A stretch of DNA of 64,000 nucleotides from Pseudocitrobacter cyperus (GTDB lineage Bacteria; Pseudomonadota; Gammaproteobacteria; Enterobacterales; Enterobacteriaceae), in the NCBI RefSeq assembly GCF_039889165.1, contig NZ_JAYMYY010000003.1, forward strand, positions 186,001-250,000. Direction: 5' to 3'. The translations under genes were made by a program, and so were the position numbers. Position 1 is the stretch's first letter. Each line of letters starts with the position of its first letter. Positions 26,585 through 34,130 of the stretch are shown one piece after another. The notes under the pieces are model-generated. The model worked only from the letters and a program-made list of their open reading frames with translations, searched no databases and was not told the origin of the DNA.

Positions 26585-27388
26585 TCACTGATAGCGGTTT
26601 ACCAGGTCTTTGACCATTGCGGTATATGTTCTTTGTTTAAGCTGGGTAATTTGCTGCTCTGTGAGATCAGCGGCGCTGGTTTCTTTTTTACTTGTCCCGG
26701 AACCGGCCATTGGCGGGAGCACTTTATTTTCATAATTCACTGGCGACCATGTTGCCCATTCCCCCGTCGCCACATCCACCAGGGTAAAACGTATCAAATA
26801 GCGCATCGACACGGCATCTGTCAGTTTCTCATTTTTATAATCTGACCATACTGTGGACTTTAGCGCCGTGTCATATTTTCCTGACTGCAAGGTTCCATTA
26901 TAAACGATAATCGCTTTCTGATGTCCTTTTGCTGCAATATAACGCAGTGCCTGCATGTAATTCATATTTTCCACAGGTAATGCATTGCTACCATCATTTT
27001 TATCATTCTTGTTTTTATTGCATGTTATGGGTTTCTGTCTGTCAGGAATGCCGGAGAATGTTGAAACCGTATAATACTTACTCATTTCCTGCTGGATCAT
27101 CGCCTCCGGTGCACGACTACCGGACTGAACCAGAATAACGGCTGAATTCATTGGTACGCGAAATGATTCCCCCTCCAGCGCAGCCTGGATGTCTTCCTCA
27201 GAAACAGCCAGGGTGGTTTCGTTGCCAAAAATGTCTTTATCCGTTAACACGGCAGTATTCGTACTGATACTACTGCCTGAAATATGGGTTGAACCAGGCT
27301 TCCTGGCATCGATGGAAGAATGAGGGGTACACCCCACAACTAAAATAAATGGCGAAATTAATATAAAAAATGTTTCCCTGATTTTCAT
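26585..27388 (-). CDS. Orphan lipoprotein, function unknown
   Basis: 267 residues starting MKIRETFFILISPFILVVGC. The signal peptide ends in a lipobox (VVGC) with Cys20, so Lgt would anchor the mature protein; Thr-Pro after the Cys does not suggest inner-membrane retention. A Ser/Thr-rich linker (~21-45) leads to a mixed alpha/beta region with SAVILVQSG, a low-complexity N/K/D stretch (CNKNKNDKNDGSN, ~137-149), then AIIVYNGTLQSGKY and LVDVATGEWATWSPV. The tail ends in a Q/T/K-rich helix. The alternating strand pattern with VDVATGEW loosely recalls CsgG/LpoB-type periplasmic folds; this is only a guess. AT-rich composition, isolation and a position beside tRNA genes suggest transfer. A GAGGGAG ribosome site precedes the ATG. 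Confidence 0.8.
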   Translation of the reverse strand: MKIRETFFILISPFILVVGCTPHSSIDARKPGSTHISGSSISTNTAVLTDKDIFGNETTLAVSEEDIQAALEGESFRVPMNSAVILVQSGSRAPEAMIQQEMSKYYTVSTFSGIPDRQKPITCNKNKNDKNDGSNALPVENMNYMQALRYIAAKGHQKAIIVYNGTLQSGKYDTALKSTVWSDYKNEKLTDAVSMRYLIRFTLVDVATGEWATWSPVNYENKVLPPMAGSGTSKKETSAADLTEQQITQLKQRTYTAMVKDLVNRYQ

Positions 27389-27440
27389 TTATCGTACTCC
27401 CTCATGTGTCAGATGATATTATATATGCCCGTAAGTTTTT

Positions 27441-27468
27441 ATTATATTCCTGTATCATAGTTTGGCAA
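27441..27468 (-). promoter_or_regulatory. Predicted sigma-70 promoter of the orphan lipoprotein gene
   Basis: On the minus strand, TTGCCA (27463-27468) and a perfect TATAAT (27441-27446) are 16 bases apart, giving a leader of about 45-50 bases to the ATG at 27386-27388. Confidence 0.6.
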
Positions 27469-27520
27469 AAAAAGATCTTTCGACGATTTTCTACCGAATT
27501 AATTATTTGAATGAATATGT

Positions 27521-27703
27521 ATGAGTGAAACTATAAATATCAATGGAGATCCTGGGAAAATGCACCGGAAAAGTGCTGATAACAACCCACAAGGATGTAT
27601 TCAGGGAAAGGCAAAACGATGTTAAGTCCCAGCACTACGGGCGTGTGAAGAGGATAAATGGGGTAATCAGGTTAATGATCCTGAAGCATTTCTGGAGATG
27701 TAA
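27521..27703 (+). pseudogene. 60-codon frame broken by an in-frame TAA
   Basis: ATG 27521 opens MSETININGDPGKMHRKSAD and the frame reaches TAA at 27623-27625 after 34 codons. The same frame then runs another 25 codons (ending NQVNDPEAFLEM) to TAA at 27701-27703, next to a hairpin. The composition on both sides of the stop looks protein-like, so this may be a small hydrophilic gene inactivated by a nonsense change, or two fragments. There is no clear ribosome site and I recognise no family. A different frame over the same bases (27543-27737) is basic and less convincing. Confidence 0.35.
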
Positions 27704-27774
27704 AAACAAAAAAAACCGCAAGCTGTTGATTGCTTAACGGTTTCCTGTTTTCTAAGGATTTAGTGTAAATCCTT
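27701..27774 (-). terminator. Terminator region of the initiator tRNA operon
   Basis: Two hairpins follow the tRNA array on the minus strand. The first, 27754-27774, has a perfect 9-bp stem and 3-base loop. The second, 27713-27743, has AAACCG/CGGTTT at its base plus an inner AAGC/GCTT, and runs into a U-tract (A run at 27706-27712 on the plus strand). The second is the intrinsic terminator. Confidence 0.75.
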
Positions 27775-27785
27775 GAGTAATGTGT

Positions 27786-27862
<77 letters not shown>

Positions 27863-27912
27863 TCCGTCTGTTACTCTTCCATCGAGTAACCTTTTCTCTT
27901 TGTACAACGTGT

Positions 27913-27989
<77 letters not shown>

Positions 27990-28032
27990 TCCGTCTGTTA
28001 CTCTCTTTCAAGTAACTCTTTCACATTGTAAT

Positions 28033-28109
<77 letters not shown>

Positions 28110-28122
28110 TCCGTGGATGCGC

Positions 28123-28150
28123 ACTATACTCTGCTCGCTTTCTGATGCAA
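28123..28150 (-). promoter_or_regulatory. Promoter of the initiator tRNA operon
   Basis: On the minus strand, TTGCAT (28145-28150) and TATAGT (28123-28128) are 16 bases apart. The -10 box is followed by GCGCATCC, a GC-rich discriminator of the kind found at promoters under stringent (ppGpp) control. Confidence 0.75.
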
Positions 28151-28318
28151 CTATTTTTTGATTTAAATGGCTATTTTTTCCCAATGCAGTCTAAAAAGTA
28201 TCATTGTGGTCTGTTTTTTGTACGAAATTGTATTCAGACGGCGTTATCACATTTCAATAGCCCTGGCGGTTTGTTATCTTCATCGGGCATTCACGATTTA
28301 CGTATAAGACGAGATACC

Positions 28319-29416
28319 ATGAAAGGACGTTGGGCAAAGTATGTAGTGACGGGCGCAATGCTGGCGATGCTGGCAGCCTGTTCTTCCAAACCGACCGATC
28401 GCGGTCAACAGTATAAAGACGGGAAATTTACCCAGCCTTTCTCACTGGTCAATCAACCTGAAGCCGTCGGCGCACCGATCAATGCCGGAGATTTCTCAGA
28501 GCAGGTGAGCCAGATTCGTAGCGCGTCGCCGCGCCTTTACGGCAACCAGAGCAGCGTTTATAACGCCGTGCAGCAGTGGCTGCGTGCCGGGGGCGATACC
28601 CGCAATATGCGTCAGTTCGGTCTCGATGCCTGGCAGATGGAAGGCACTGACAATTACGGCAACGTCCAGTTTACCGGTTATTACACCCCGGTGGTTCAGG
28701 CACGTCACACCCGCCAGGGCGAGTTCCAGTATCCTATTTACCGTATGCCGCCGAAGCGCGGAAAACTGCCGTCACGAGCCAGCATTTATGCTGGTGCGCT
28801 GAGCGACAGCTACATCCTGGCCTACAGCAATTCGCTGATGGATAACTTCATTATGGATGTGCAGGGCAGCGGTTATATCGATTTTGGCGACGGCTCGCCG
28901 CTGAACTTCTTCAGCTATGCCGGGAAAAATGGCTGGTCCTATCGCAGCATTGGTAAGGTGCTGATCGACCGTGGGGAAGTGAAACGCGAAGATATGTCGA
29001 TGCAGGCGATTCGTGAGTGGGGCGAGAAACACAGTGAAGCCGAAGTGCGTGAGCTGCTGGAGCAGAACCCGTCATTCGTCTTCTTTAAACCTCAGTCGTT
29101 TGCTCCCGTTAAAGGTGCGAGCGCCGTGCCGCTGATTGGGCGCGCATCGGTTGCGTCTGATAAGAGCATTATTCCTCCGGGTACCACCCTGCTGGCAGAA
29201 GTGCCGCAACTGGACAATAACGGTAAGTTCAACGGTCAGTATGAGCTGCGTTTGATGGTGGCGCTGGATGTGGGCGGGGCGATAAAAGGCCAGCATTTTG
29301 ATATCTATCAGGGGATCGGCCCGGATGCCGGACACCGCGCAGGCTGGTATAATCACTATGGTCGCGTATGGGTGCTGAAGACCGCGCCTGGTGCGGGGAA
29401 TGTGTTTAGCGGCTGA
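28319..29416 (+). CDS. mltA: Membrane-bound lytic murein transglycosylase A (MltA)
   Basis: 365 residues from ATG 28319 (MKGRWAKYVVTGAMLAMLAA), the E. coli length; the much longer upstream frame would read back through the tRNA promoter and is rejected. The lipobox MLAACSS gives an outer-membrane lipoprotein. It cleaves the MurNAc-GlcNAc bond forming 1,6-anhydro ends. The double-psi-beta-barrel (3D) domain with the catalytic Asp is at the C terminus (LMVALDVGGAIKGQHFDIYQ), and MltA-domain motifs FTGYYTPVVQA and VQGSGYIDFGDG are present. A mosaic repeat follows eight bases after the stop. Confidence 0.97.
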   Translation: MKGRWAKYVVTGAMLAMLAACSSKPTDRGQQYKDGKFTQPFSLVNQPEAVGAPINAGDFSEQVSQIRSASPRLYGNQSSVYNAVQQWLRAGGDTRNMRQFGLDAWQMEGTDNYGNVQFTGYYTPVVQARHTRQGEFQYPIYRMPPKRGKLPSRASIYAGALSDSYILAYSNSLMDNFIMDVQGSGYIDFGDGSPLNFFSYAGKNGWSYRSIGKVLIDRGEVKREDMSMQAIREWGEKHSEAEVRELLEQNPSFVFFKPQSFAPVKGASAVPLIGRASVASDKSIIPPGTTLLAEVPQLDNNGKFNGQYELRLMVALDVGGAIKGQHFDIYQGIGPDAGHRAGWYNHYGRVWVLKTAPGAGNVFSG

Positions 29417-29424
29417 TGGCGGCA

Positions 29425-29530
29425 CCCTCACCCCGCCCTCTCCCTGAGGGAGAGGGAGAAAAGCGGAGCAGAGTCATCACTTCGTGCTCGATCGGTTCCC
29501 TCTCCCTCAGGGAGAGGGTTAGGGTGAGGG
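29425..29530. repeat. Mosaic palindromic repeat, copy A
   Basis: 106 bases bounded by CCCTCACCC and GGGTGAGGG, with two inner palindromes of the form CCCTCTCCC-TGAGGGAGAGGG and a unique middle. It has the same layout as copies at 35230, 40997 and 50484. It lies between mltA and tcdA, both on the plus strand. Its plus-strand translation extends the tcdA frame upstream by chance. Confidence 0.85.
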
Positions 29531-29574
29531 TAACTATCGACTCCCACTCTTATGTTTTTCAATTCCGAGGTTTT

Positions 29575-30387
29575 ATGTCAGTTGTCATCAGTGACGCCTG
29601 GCGCCAGCGTTTTGGCGGCACGGCGCGGTTGTACGGTGAAAAAGCGTTGCAGCTATTTGCAGGCGCGCACGTTTGCGTGGTAGGGATCGGCGGCGTCGGC
29701 TGCTGGGCAGCAGAAGCGCTGGCGCGTACCGGTATTGGTGCAATCACGCTTATCGATATGGACGACGTCTGTGTGACCAACACTAACCGCCAGCTTCATG
29801 CGCTGACTGGCAATGTCGGGCAGGCTAAGGCGGAAGTGATGGCTGAGCGTATTCGCCAGATCAATCCGGAATGCCGCGTCACGGTGATAGATGATTTTGT
29901 TACCACGGAAAACGTTGCGCAGTACATGAGCGCAGGCTATGACTACGTGATTGATGCTATCGACAGCGTGCGGCCCAAAGCGGCGCTGATTGCTTACTGT
30001 CGCCGTTATAAAGTGCCGCTGGTGACAACCGGCGGGGCGGGTGGGCAAATTGACCCGACGCAGATTCAGGTGACGGATCTGGCGAAAACTATCCAGGATC
30101 CACTGGCGGCAAAGCTGCGTGAACGGCTGAAAAGCGAATTTAATGTGGTGAAAAACAGCAAAGGGAAACTTGGCGTGGACTGCGTCTTCTCAACCGAAGC
30201 CCTGGTCTATCCACAATCGGATGGCTCAGTCTGTGCAATGAAAAGTACGGCAGAGGGGCCGAAGCGTATGGATTGCGCATCTGGCTTCGGTGCGGCGACG
30301 ATGGTTACCGCAACTTTTGGTTTTGTTGCGGTTTCACATGCGTTGAAAAAAATGATGGCGAAAGCAGAGCGTCAGGCCAGCGCCTGA
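29575..30387 (+). CDS. tcdA: tRNA threonylcarbamoyladenosine dehydratase TcdA (CsdL)
   Basis: 270 residues from ATG 29575 (MSVVISDAWRQRFGG); upstream codons in frame come from the repeat. TcdA is an E1-like enzyme that uses ATP to cyclise t6A37 to ct6A in ANN-decoding tRNAs. The ThiF/MoeB Rossmann motif is VCVVGIGGVGCWAAEALART (~30-50), followed by DMDDVCVTNTNRQ and the dinucleotide-fold DAIDSVRPK. Sulfur-transfer partners CsdE and CsdA are adjacent on the opposite strand; the 3' ends of tcdA and csdE overlap by 16 bases. Confidence 0.96.
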   Translation: MSVVISDAWRQRFGGTARLYGEKALQLFAGAHVCVVGIGGVGCWAAEALARTGIGAITLIDMDDVCVTNTNRQLHALTGNVGQAKAEVMAERIRQINPECRVTVIDDFVTTENVAQYMSAGYDYVIDAIDSVRPKAALIAYCRRYKVPLVTTGGAGGQIDPTQIQVTDLAKTIQDPLAAKLRERLKSEFNVVKNSKGKLGVDCVFSTEALVYPQSDGSVCAMKSTAEGPKRMDCASGFGAATMVTATFGFVAVSHALKKMMAKAERQASA

Positions 30388-30821
30388 CGTGCCGCTTCTG
30401 TCACGGCTTCACTCAGGGCTGCAAGGCCCTGAGTGCGCGAAGCGCTAAGCTGGCCGCGCAACCCCAGTTCATCAAAAAGTGCGAGTGGATCAGCCACTGC
30501 TAAATCGACCGCCAGCCTTCCTTCAACTGCCGTCAGTAAAACGGCCAACAACCCGCGCACAATTCTTCCTTCGCTATCGCCAAAGAAATGCATCGCGCCG
30601 CCCGATGTCACGCTGTAGCCCAGCCAGACGCGGTTTTCGCAGCCGGGAATTTCCCGTGCTTGTGCTTTGAGGTCGTCGCTGAGCGTCGGCAGTTGTTTGC
30701 CCAGCAGAATGATTTGCCGGTATTTATCTTCCCACTGCTGCAAGGGCGCAAAAAGCTGGCGCAGCGAGTCGGGCGTAATGGTTGTGCCGAACGGATGCCC
30801 GGCAAGCATTGAGGCTGTCAT
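30372..30821 (-). CDS. csdE: Sulfur acceptor protein CsdE
   Basis: 149 residues, SufE family. It receives persulfide sulfur from CsdA on its conserved Cys in EIPGCENRVWLGY (~residue 60) and passes it on, in E. coli linked to TcdA. The RIVRGLLAVLLTAVEG helix is characteristic. The start codon overlaps the csdA stop by one base (TAATG), so csdA-csdE is a translationally coupled pair; the 3' end runs 16 bases into tcdA on the other strand. Confidence 0.96.
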   Translation of the reverse strand: MTASMLAGHPFGTTITPDSLRQLFAPLQQWEDKYRQIILLGKQLPTLSDDLKAQAREIPGCENRVWLGYSVTSGGAMHFFGDSEGRIVRGLLAVLLTAVEGRLAVDLAVADPLALFDELGLRGQLSASRTQGLAALSEAVTEAARQALA

Positions 30822-32026
30822 TAGTCCACCAGTAGTTCGAGAGCGCGGTCAACCGCGTTGACCAGCGCGTAAACGTCATCCTGCGTATTATAGGGCGCAA
30901 ATGAGGCGCGAAGCGTGCCGCTGACGCCCAGCGCCGCCAGTAACGGCTGCGCGCAGTGTTGCCCGGCGCGCAGGGCGATGCCGTACTCCGCCAGCAATGT
31001 AACCATGTCGCTGTGGTGAACGCCGTTAAAATCGAATGCCAGCAGGCTGGAGTCCTGACAGCGGAAGGAGCGGAACCCCGGCCGTTTAGCCAGTTCGTCT
31101 TCAGCAAGCGACGCCAGTCCGCGGCTCCAGTTCTCAGCCTGGACGATATCGATATCAGCCAGCCACTCAAGCGCTGCGCTCAGACCAATCACGCCTGCAA
31201 CGTTGGGCGTGCCTGCTTCCAGGCGGTACGGCACCGGTTGCGTGGTAAAACCTTCGAAACTGACTTCGCTTATCATCTTGCCGCCGCCAAGCCACGGAGT
31301 CATTTCGTCGAGCAAATTGCTTTTCCCATACAGCGCGCCAATACCCGTTGGGCCATATAGCTTATGCCCTGAGAAAGCATAAAAATCGATATCCAGTTGT
31401 TGCACGTCCGATGGAAAATGCACCGCACCCTGTGCGCCATCGACCATCACCACCATATTGGCCTGATGAGCAAGTTTAATGGCGCGAGCTAAATCCGGGC
31501 AACCACCCGTGACGTTGGACATCTGGCCAAGCGCCAGAATACGGCTGCGCGGAGAGATAATAGAAGGCAGTAAATTGATGTCGGGCAGGCGATCGCTACC
31601 CAGCGGCAGTTTCACCACTTTCGCGCCGGTTTGTTGCGCAACCATCAACCAGGGCACCAGGTTGGCGTGGTGTTCCGCTTCGCTGACGATAATCTCATCG
31701 CCTACCTGCAAACGCGGGCGCGCATAGCACTGCGCCACCATATTAATGGCTTCCGTCGTGCCGCGAGTCCAGACAATATTTTTCCCGGAGGGCGCATTCA
31801 GGCGAGCGGCAACCTGGTCGCGTGCGGCTTCGTAGCGGGCGGTCAGCTTTTGCGCCTGGGCAAACTGGCTGCGGTGAACGTTACCCGCGCTCAGGGAATA
31901 GAAGTGATGAGTCGCCTCGATAACGGCCTGCGGCTTAAGGGCTGTCGCGGCGCTGTCGAGATAGACGCCTGCGTCGGTCAGGGCAGGAAACTGGGCGCGA
32001 AACTGCGCGGGAGTGAAAGCGTTCAT
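30821..32026 (-). CDS. csdA: Cysteine desulfurase CsdA
   Basis: 401 residues from ATG at 32024-32026 (MNAFTPAQFRAQFPAL), the E. coli length; an in-frame GTG/ATG extension upstream is not conserved. It is a PLP enzyme that takes sulfur from cysteine (also acting as cysteine sulfinate desulfinase). The PLP lysine is in FSGHKLYGPTGIG (~222), and the catalytic Cys is in LRAGQHCAQPLL (~358). SAEHHANLVPW and GAQGAVHFP line the cofactor site. It is followed by csdE. Confidence 0.96.
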   Translation of the reverse strand: MNAFTPAQFRAQFPALTDAGVYLDSAATALKPQAVIEATHHFYSLSAGNVHRSQFAQAQKLTARYEAARDQVAARLNAPSGKNIVWTRGTTEAINMVAQCYARPRLQVGDEIIVSEAEHHANLVPWLMVAQQTGAKVVKLPLGSDRLPDINLLPSIISPRSRILALGQMSNVTGGCPDLARAIKLAHQANMVVMVDGAQGAVHFPSDVQQLDIDFYAFSGHKLYGPTGIGALYGKSNLLDEMTPWLGGGKMISEVSFEGFTTQPVPYRLEAGTPNVAGVIGLSAALEWLADIDIVQAENWSRGLASLAEDELAKRPGFRSFRCQDSSLLAFDFNGVHHSDMVTLLAEYGIALRAGQHCAQPLLAALGVSGTLRASFAPYNTQDDVYALVNAVDRALELLVD

Positions 32027-32219
32027 GATATTCCTCGGTTCAATACTGCGATCGTGGCGCAAAAGCCGCCTTATGACAAGGCTTGCGCTAACCATCGGAA
32101 TAATCTGGATAGTCTGGTGAAATCTGACCAGTGACTTATGCTAAATAGTGTTAGGCAAATGCTTTTGCCTGTTACGGAAGAAGTACTATCTGGCATAAAT
32201 CGCTTAAAGGAGTATTAAG

Positions 32220-32447
32220 ATGAAAAAGACTGCCGCACTGATTTCCGCTTGTTTGATGACCTTCGCACTGAGCGCCTGTTCTGGCCCGAACTACGTGATG
32301 CACACCAATGATGGCCGAACGATCGTCTCCGATGGCAAGCCGAAAACCGATGATGAAACCGGAATGATTTCATACAAAGATGCTAACGGGAACAAGCAGC
32401 AGATTAACCGTACCGATGTGAAAGAGATGGTTGAGCTGGACAACTAA
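32220..32447 (+). CDS. ygdI: Small lipoprotein YgdI
   Basis: 75 residues. The signal peptide MKKTAALISACLMTFALSAC ends in lipobox SAC with Cys20. The mature part has the YgdI/YgdR signature: YVMHTNDGRTI, DGKPKTDDETG and ANGNKQQINRTDV. It is a close paralogue of YgdR at 2126-2344. Function unknown. A good AAGGAG site precedes the ATG. It converges on gcvB, whose terminator begins 16 bases beyond its stop. Confidence 0.94.
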   Translation: MKKTAALISACLMTFALSACSGPNYVMHTNDGRTIVSDGKPKTDDETGMISYKDANGNKQQINRTDVKEMVELDN

Positions 32448-32462
32448 GGGCGGTTTTGACGC

Positions 32463-32670
32463 AAAAAAAAGCACCGCAATTGGGCGGTGCTACATTAATC
32501 ACTATGGACAGACAGGGTAAATGTACAGGAAGTGAAAAAGGGTAGCGCTGCTACCGTGGTCTGAATCGCAGACCAATTGCAAACACAACAACACAACATC
32601 ACAACCGTAAGCCAAAAGCCCATCAGAACACGCATTCCGAAAAAAGCTTTTCGTTCCGGCTCAGGAAGTG
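32463..32670 (-). ncRNA. gcvB: GcvB small RNA
   Basis: The minus strand from 32670 begins ACTTCCTGAGCCGGAACG and ends at the terminator 32463-32489 (GCACCGC/GCGGTGC-type stem plus eight Us); ~208 bases, close to E. coli GcvB. The G/U-rich R1 seed is visible (complement of 32579-32606, alternating GTTGTG units). An internal hairpin near 32540-32575 precedes the conserved 3' part. GcvB is an Hfq-dependent RNA that represses many amino-acid and peptide transporter mRNAs (dppA, oppA, gltI and others) in rich medium. It is divergent from gcvA, its activator. Confidence 0.97.
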
Positions 32671-32676
32671 CCGCCA

Positions 32677-32719
32677 CTATAGGTATTTGCTGGTAGAAGC
32701 TCAACGGACAAATTATAAT
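32677..32719. promoter_or_regulatory. Divergent gcvB/gcvA promoter region
   Basis: The gcvB -10 box TATAGT is on the minus strand at 32677-32682, six bases before the RNA start; no good -35 is seen, as expected for a GcvA-activated promoter. The gcvA -10 box TATAAT is on the plus strand at 32714-32719. GcvA probably binds between or over both and also represses itself. Confidence 0.6.
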
Positions 32720-32797
32720 GTCTCAGATAAAAAAAACTAATAGGTTAAACTGTGTTTCCTATTTGTTAAATCCTATTAACATTCGGGTTCTGGGACC

Positions 32798-33715
32798 ATG
32801 TCGAAGCGATTGCCACCGCTGAATGCATTACGTGTATTTGATGCAGCAGCCCGCCATTTAAGTTTTACTCGCGCCGCCGATGAGCTTTTTGTGACGCAGG
32901 CCGCAGTAAGCCACCAAATCAAGTCTCTCGAGGATTTTTTAGGTCTGAAGCTGTTCCGCCGCCGCAATCGTTCGTTGCTGTTGACGGAAGAGGGGCAAAG
33001 CTATTTTCTGGACATTAAAGAGATCTTTTCGCAATTAACCGAGGCAACGCGTAAACTACAGGCTCGGAGTGCGAAAGGGGCGCTGACTGTCAGTTTATTG
33101 CCCAGTTTTGCGATTCAGTGGTTGGTGCCTCGTCTTACTAGCTTTAACTCAGCTTATCCGGGAATCGATGTCAGGATCCAGGCGGTCGACCGTCAGGAAG
33201 ATAAGCTGGCGGACGACGTCGACGTGGCTATTTTTTATGGTCGCGGCAACTGGCCAGGGCTGCGTGTTGAAAAACTGTACGCAGAATATTTGCTGCCGGT
33301 ATGCTCGCCGTTACTGCTTACTGGTGATAAAGCGCTCAAAACACCGGCAGACTTAGCGAAGCATACTCTGTTGCATGATGCTTCTCGCCGTGACTGGCAG
33401 ACCTATACCCGTCAGTTAGGCCTCAATCACATTAATGTTCAGCAGGGGCCCATCTTTAGCCATAGCGCGATGGTGCTTCAGGCTGCCATTCATGGACAAG
33501 GTGTCGCACTGGCGAATAACGTCATGGCACAGTCGGAAATTGAAGCCGGTCGCCTCGTCTGCCCGTTTAATGATGTCCTGGTCAGTAAAAACGCTTTTTA
33601 TCTGGTTTGTCATGACAGTCAGGCGGAACTGGGTAAAATAGCGGCCTTCCGGCAATGGATACTGGCGAAAGCGGCCAATGAACAAGAGACATTCCGCTTT
33701 CGCTACGAACAATAA
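32798..33715 (+). CDS. gcvA: LysR-type regulator GcvA
   Basis: 305 residues, E. coli length. The N-terminal winged helix-turn-helix is at ~8-66 (LSFTRAADELFVTQAAVSHQ). The effector domain covers ~90-300 (SLLPSFAIQWLVPRLTSF). GcvA activates the glycine cleavage operon gcvTHP and gcvB when glycine is present and, with GcvR, represses otherwise. It is divergent from gcvB. ygdD follows after 19 bases, so they probably share a transcript with rlmM. Confidence 0.97.
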   Translation: MSKRLPPLNALRVFDAAARHLSFTRAADELFVTQAAVSHQIKSLEDFLGLKLFRRRNRSLLLTEEGQSYFLDIKEIFSQLTEATRKLQARSAKGALTVSLLPSFAIQWLVPRLTSFNSAYPGIDVRIQAVDRQEDKLADDVDVAIFYGRGNWPGLRVEKLYAEYLLPVCSPLLLTGDKALKTPADLAKHTLLHDASRRDWQTYTRQLGLNHINVQQGPIFSHSAMVLQAAIHGQGVALANNVMAQSEIEAGRLVCPFNDVLVSKNAFYLVCHDSQAELGKIAAFRQWILAKAANEQETFRFRYEQ

Positions 33716-33734
33716 ATGAATTTAGGGTAATCGC

Positions 33735-34130
33735 ATGACCAGCCGTTTTATGCTGATTTTCGCCGCCATTAGTGGCTTTATCTTTGTTGCACTGGGCGCT
33801 TTTGGCGCGCATGTATTAAGCAAATCTCTGGGTGTTGTTGAGATGGGCTGGCTCCAGACCGGGCTTGAGTACCAGGCGTTTCATACGCTGGCTATCCTCG
33901 GTTTGTCCGTCGCCATGCAGCGTCGCATTAGCATCTGGTTTTACTGGAGCAGCGTTTTTCTGGCATTAGGTACCGTATTGTTTAGCGGTAGCCTTTACTG
34001 CCTGGCGCTCTCTCATTTACGCCTGTGGGCGTTTGTTACCCCGGTCGGTGGCGTGAGCTTCCTCGTGGGTTGGGCGTTGATGTTGGTCGGCGCTATTCGT
34101 CTTAAACGTAAGGGTGTTGTTCATGAATAA
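33735..34130 (+). CDS. ygdD: DUF423 inner-membrane protein YgdD
   Basis: 131 residues with about four membrane segments (MTSRFMLIFAAISGFIFVAL, then GALGAH-type GAFGAHVL, then two more helices and a final GWALMLVGAIRL). It belongs to the DUF423/YgdD family; function unknown. The last eight bases overlap the start of rlmM, indicating coupled translation in gcvA-ygdD-rlmM order. Confidence 0.93.
   Translation: MTSRFMLIFAAISGFIFVALGAFGAHVLSKSLGVVEMGWLQTGLEYQAFHTLAILGLSVAMQRRISIWFYWSSVFLALGTVLFSGSLYCLALSHLRLWAFVTPVGGVSFLVGWALMLVGAIRLKRKGVVHE

Noticed and set aside
27543..27737. 64-codon frame (MEILGKCTGK...)
   Set aside because: Very basic, runs into the tRNA terminator, no ribosome site; the frame starting at 27521 is the better candidate.
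25795..27785. Prophage or integrative element at the tRNA array
   Set aside because: No integrase, no direct repeat of the tRNA 3' end found by eye, and the region is on the 3' side of the array with an intact terminator.
29416..29574. 53-residue N-terminal extension of TcdA
   Set aside because: Encoded by repeat A; the family start MSVVISDAW at 29575 is clear.
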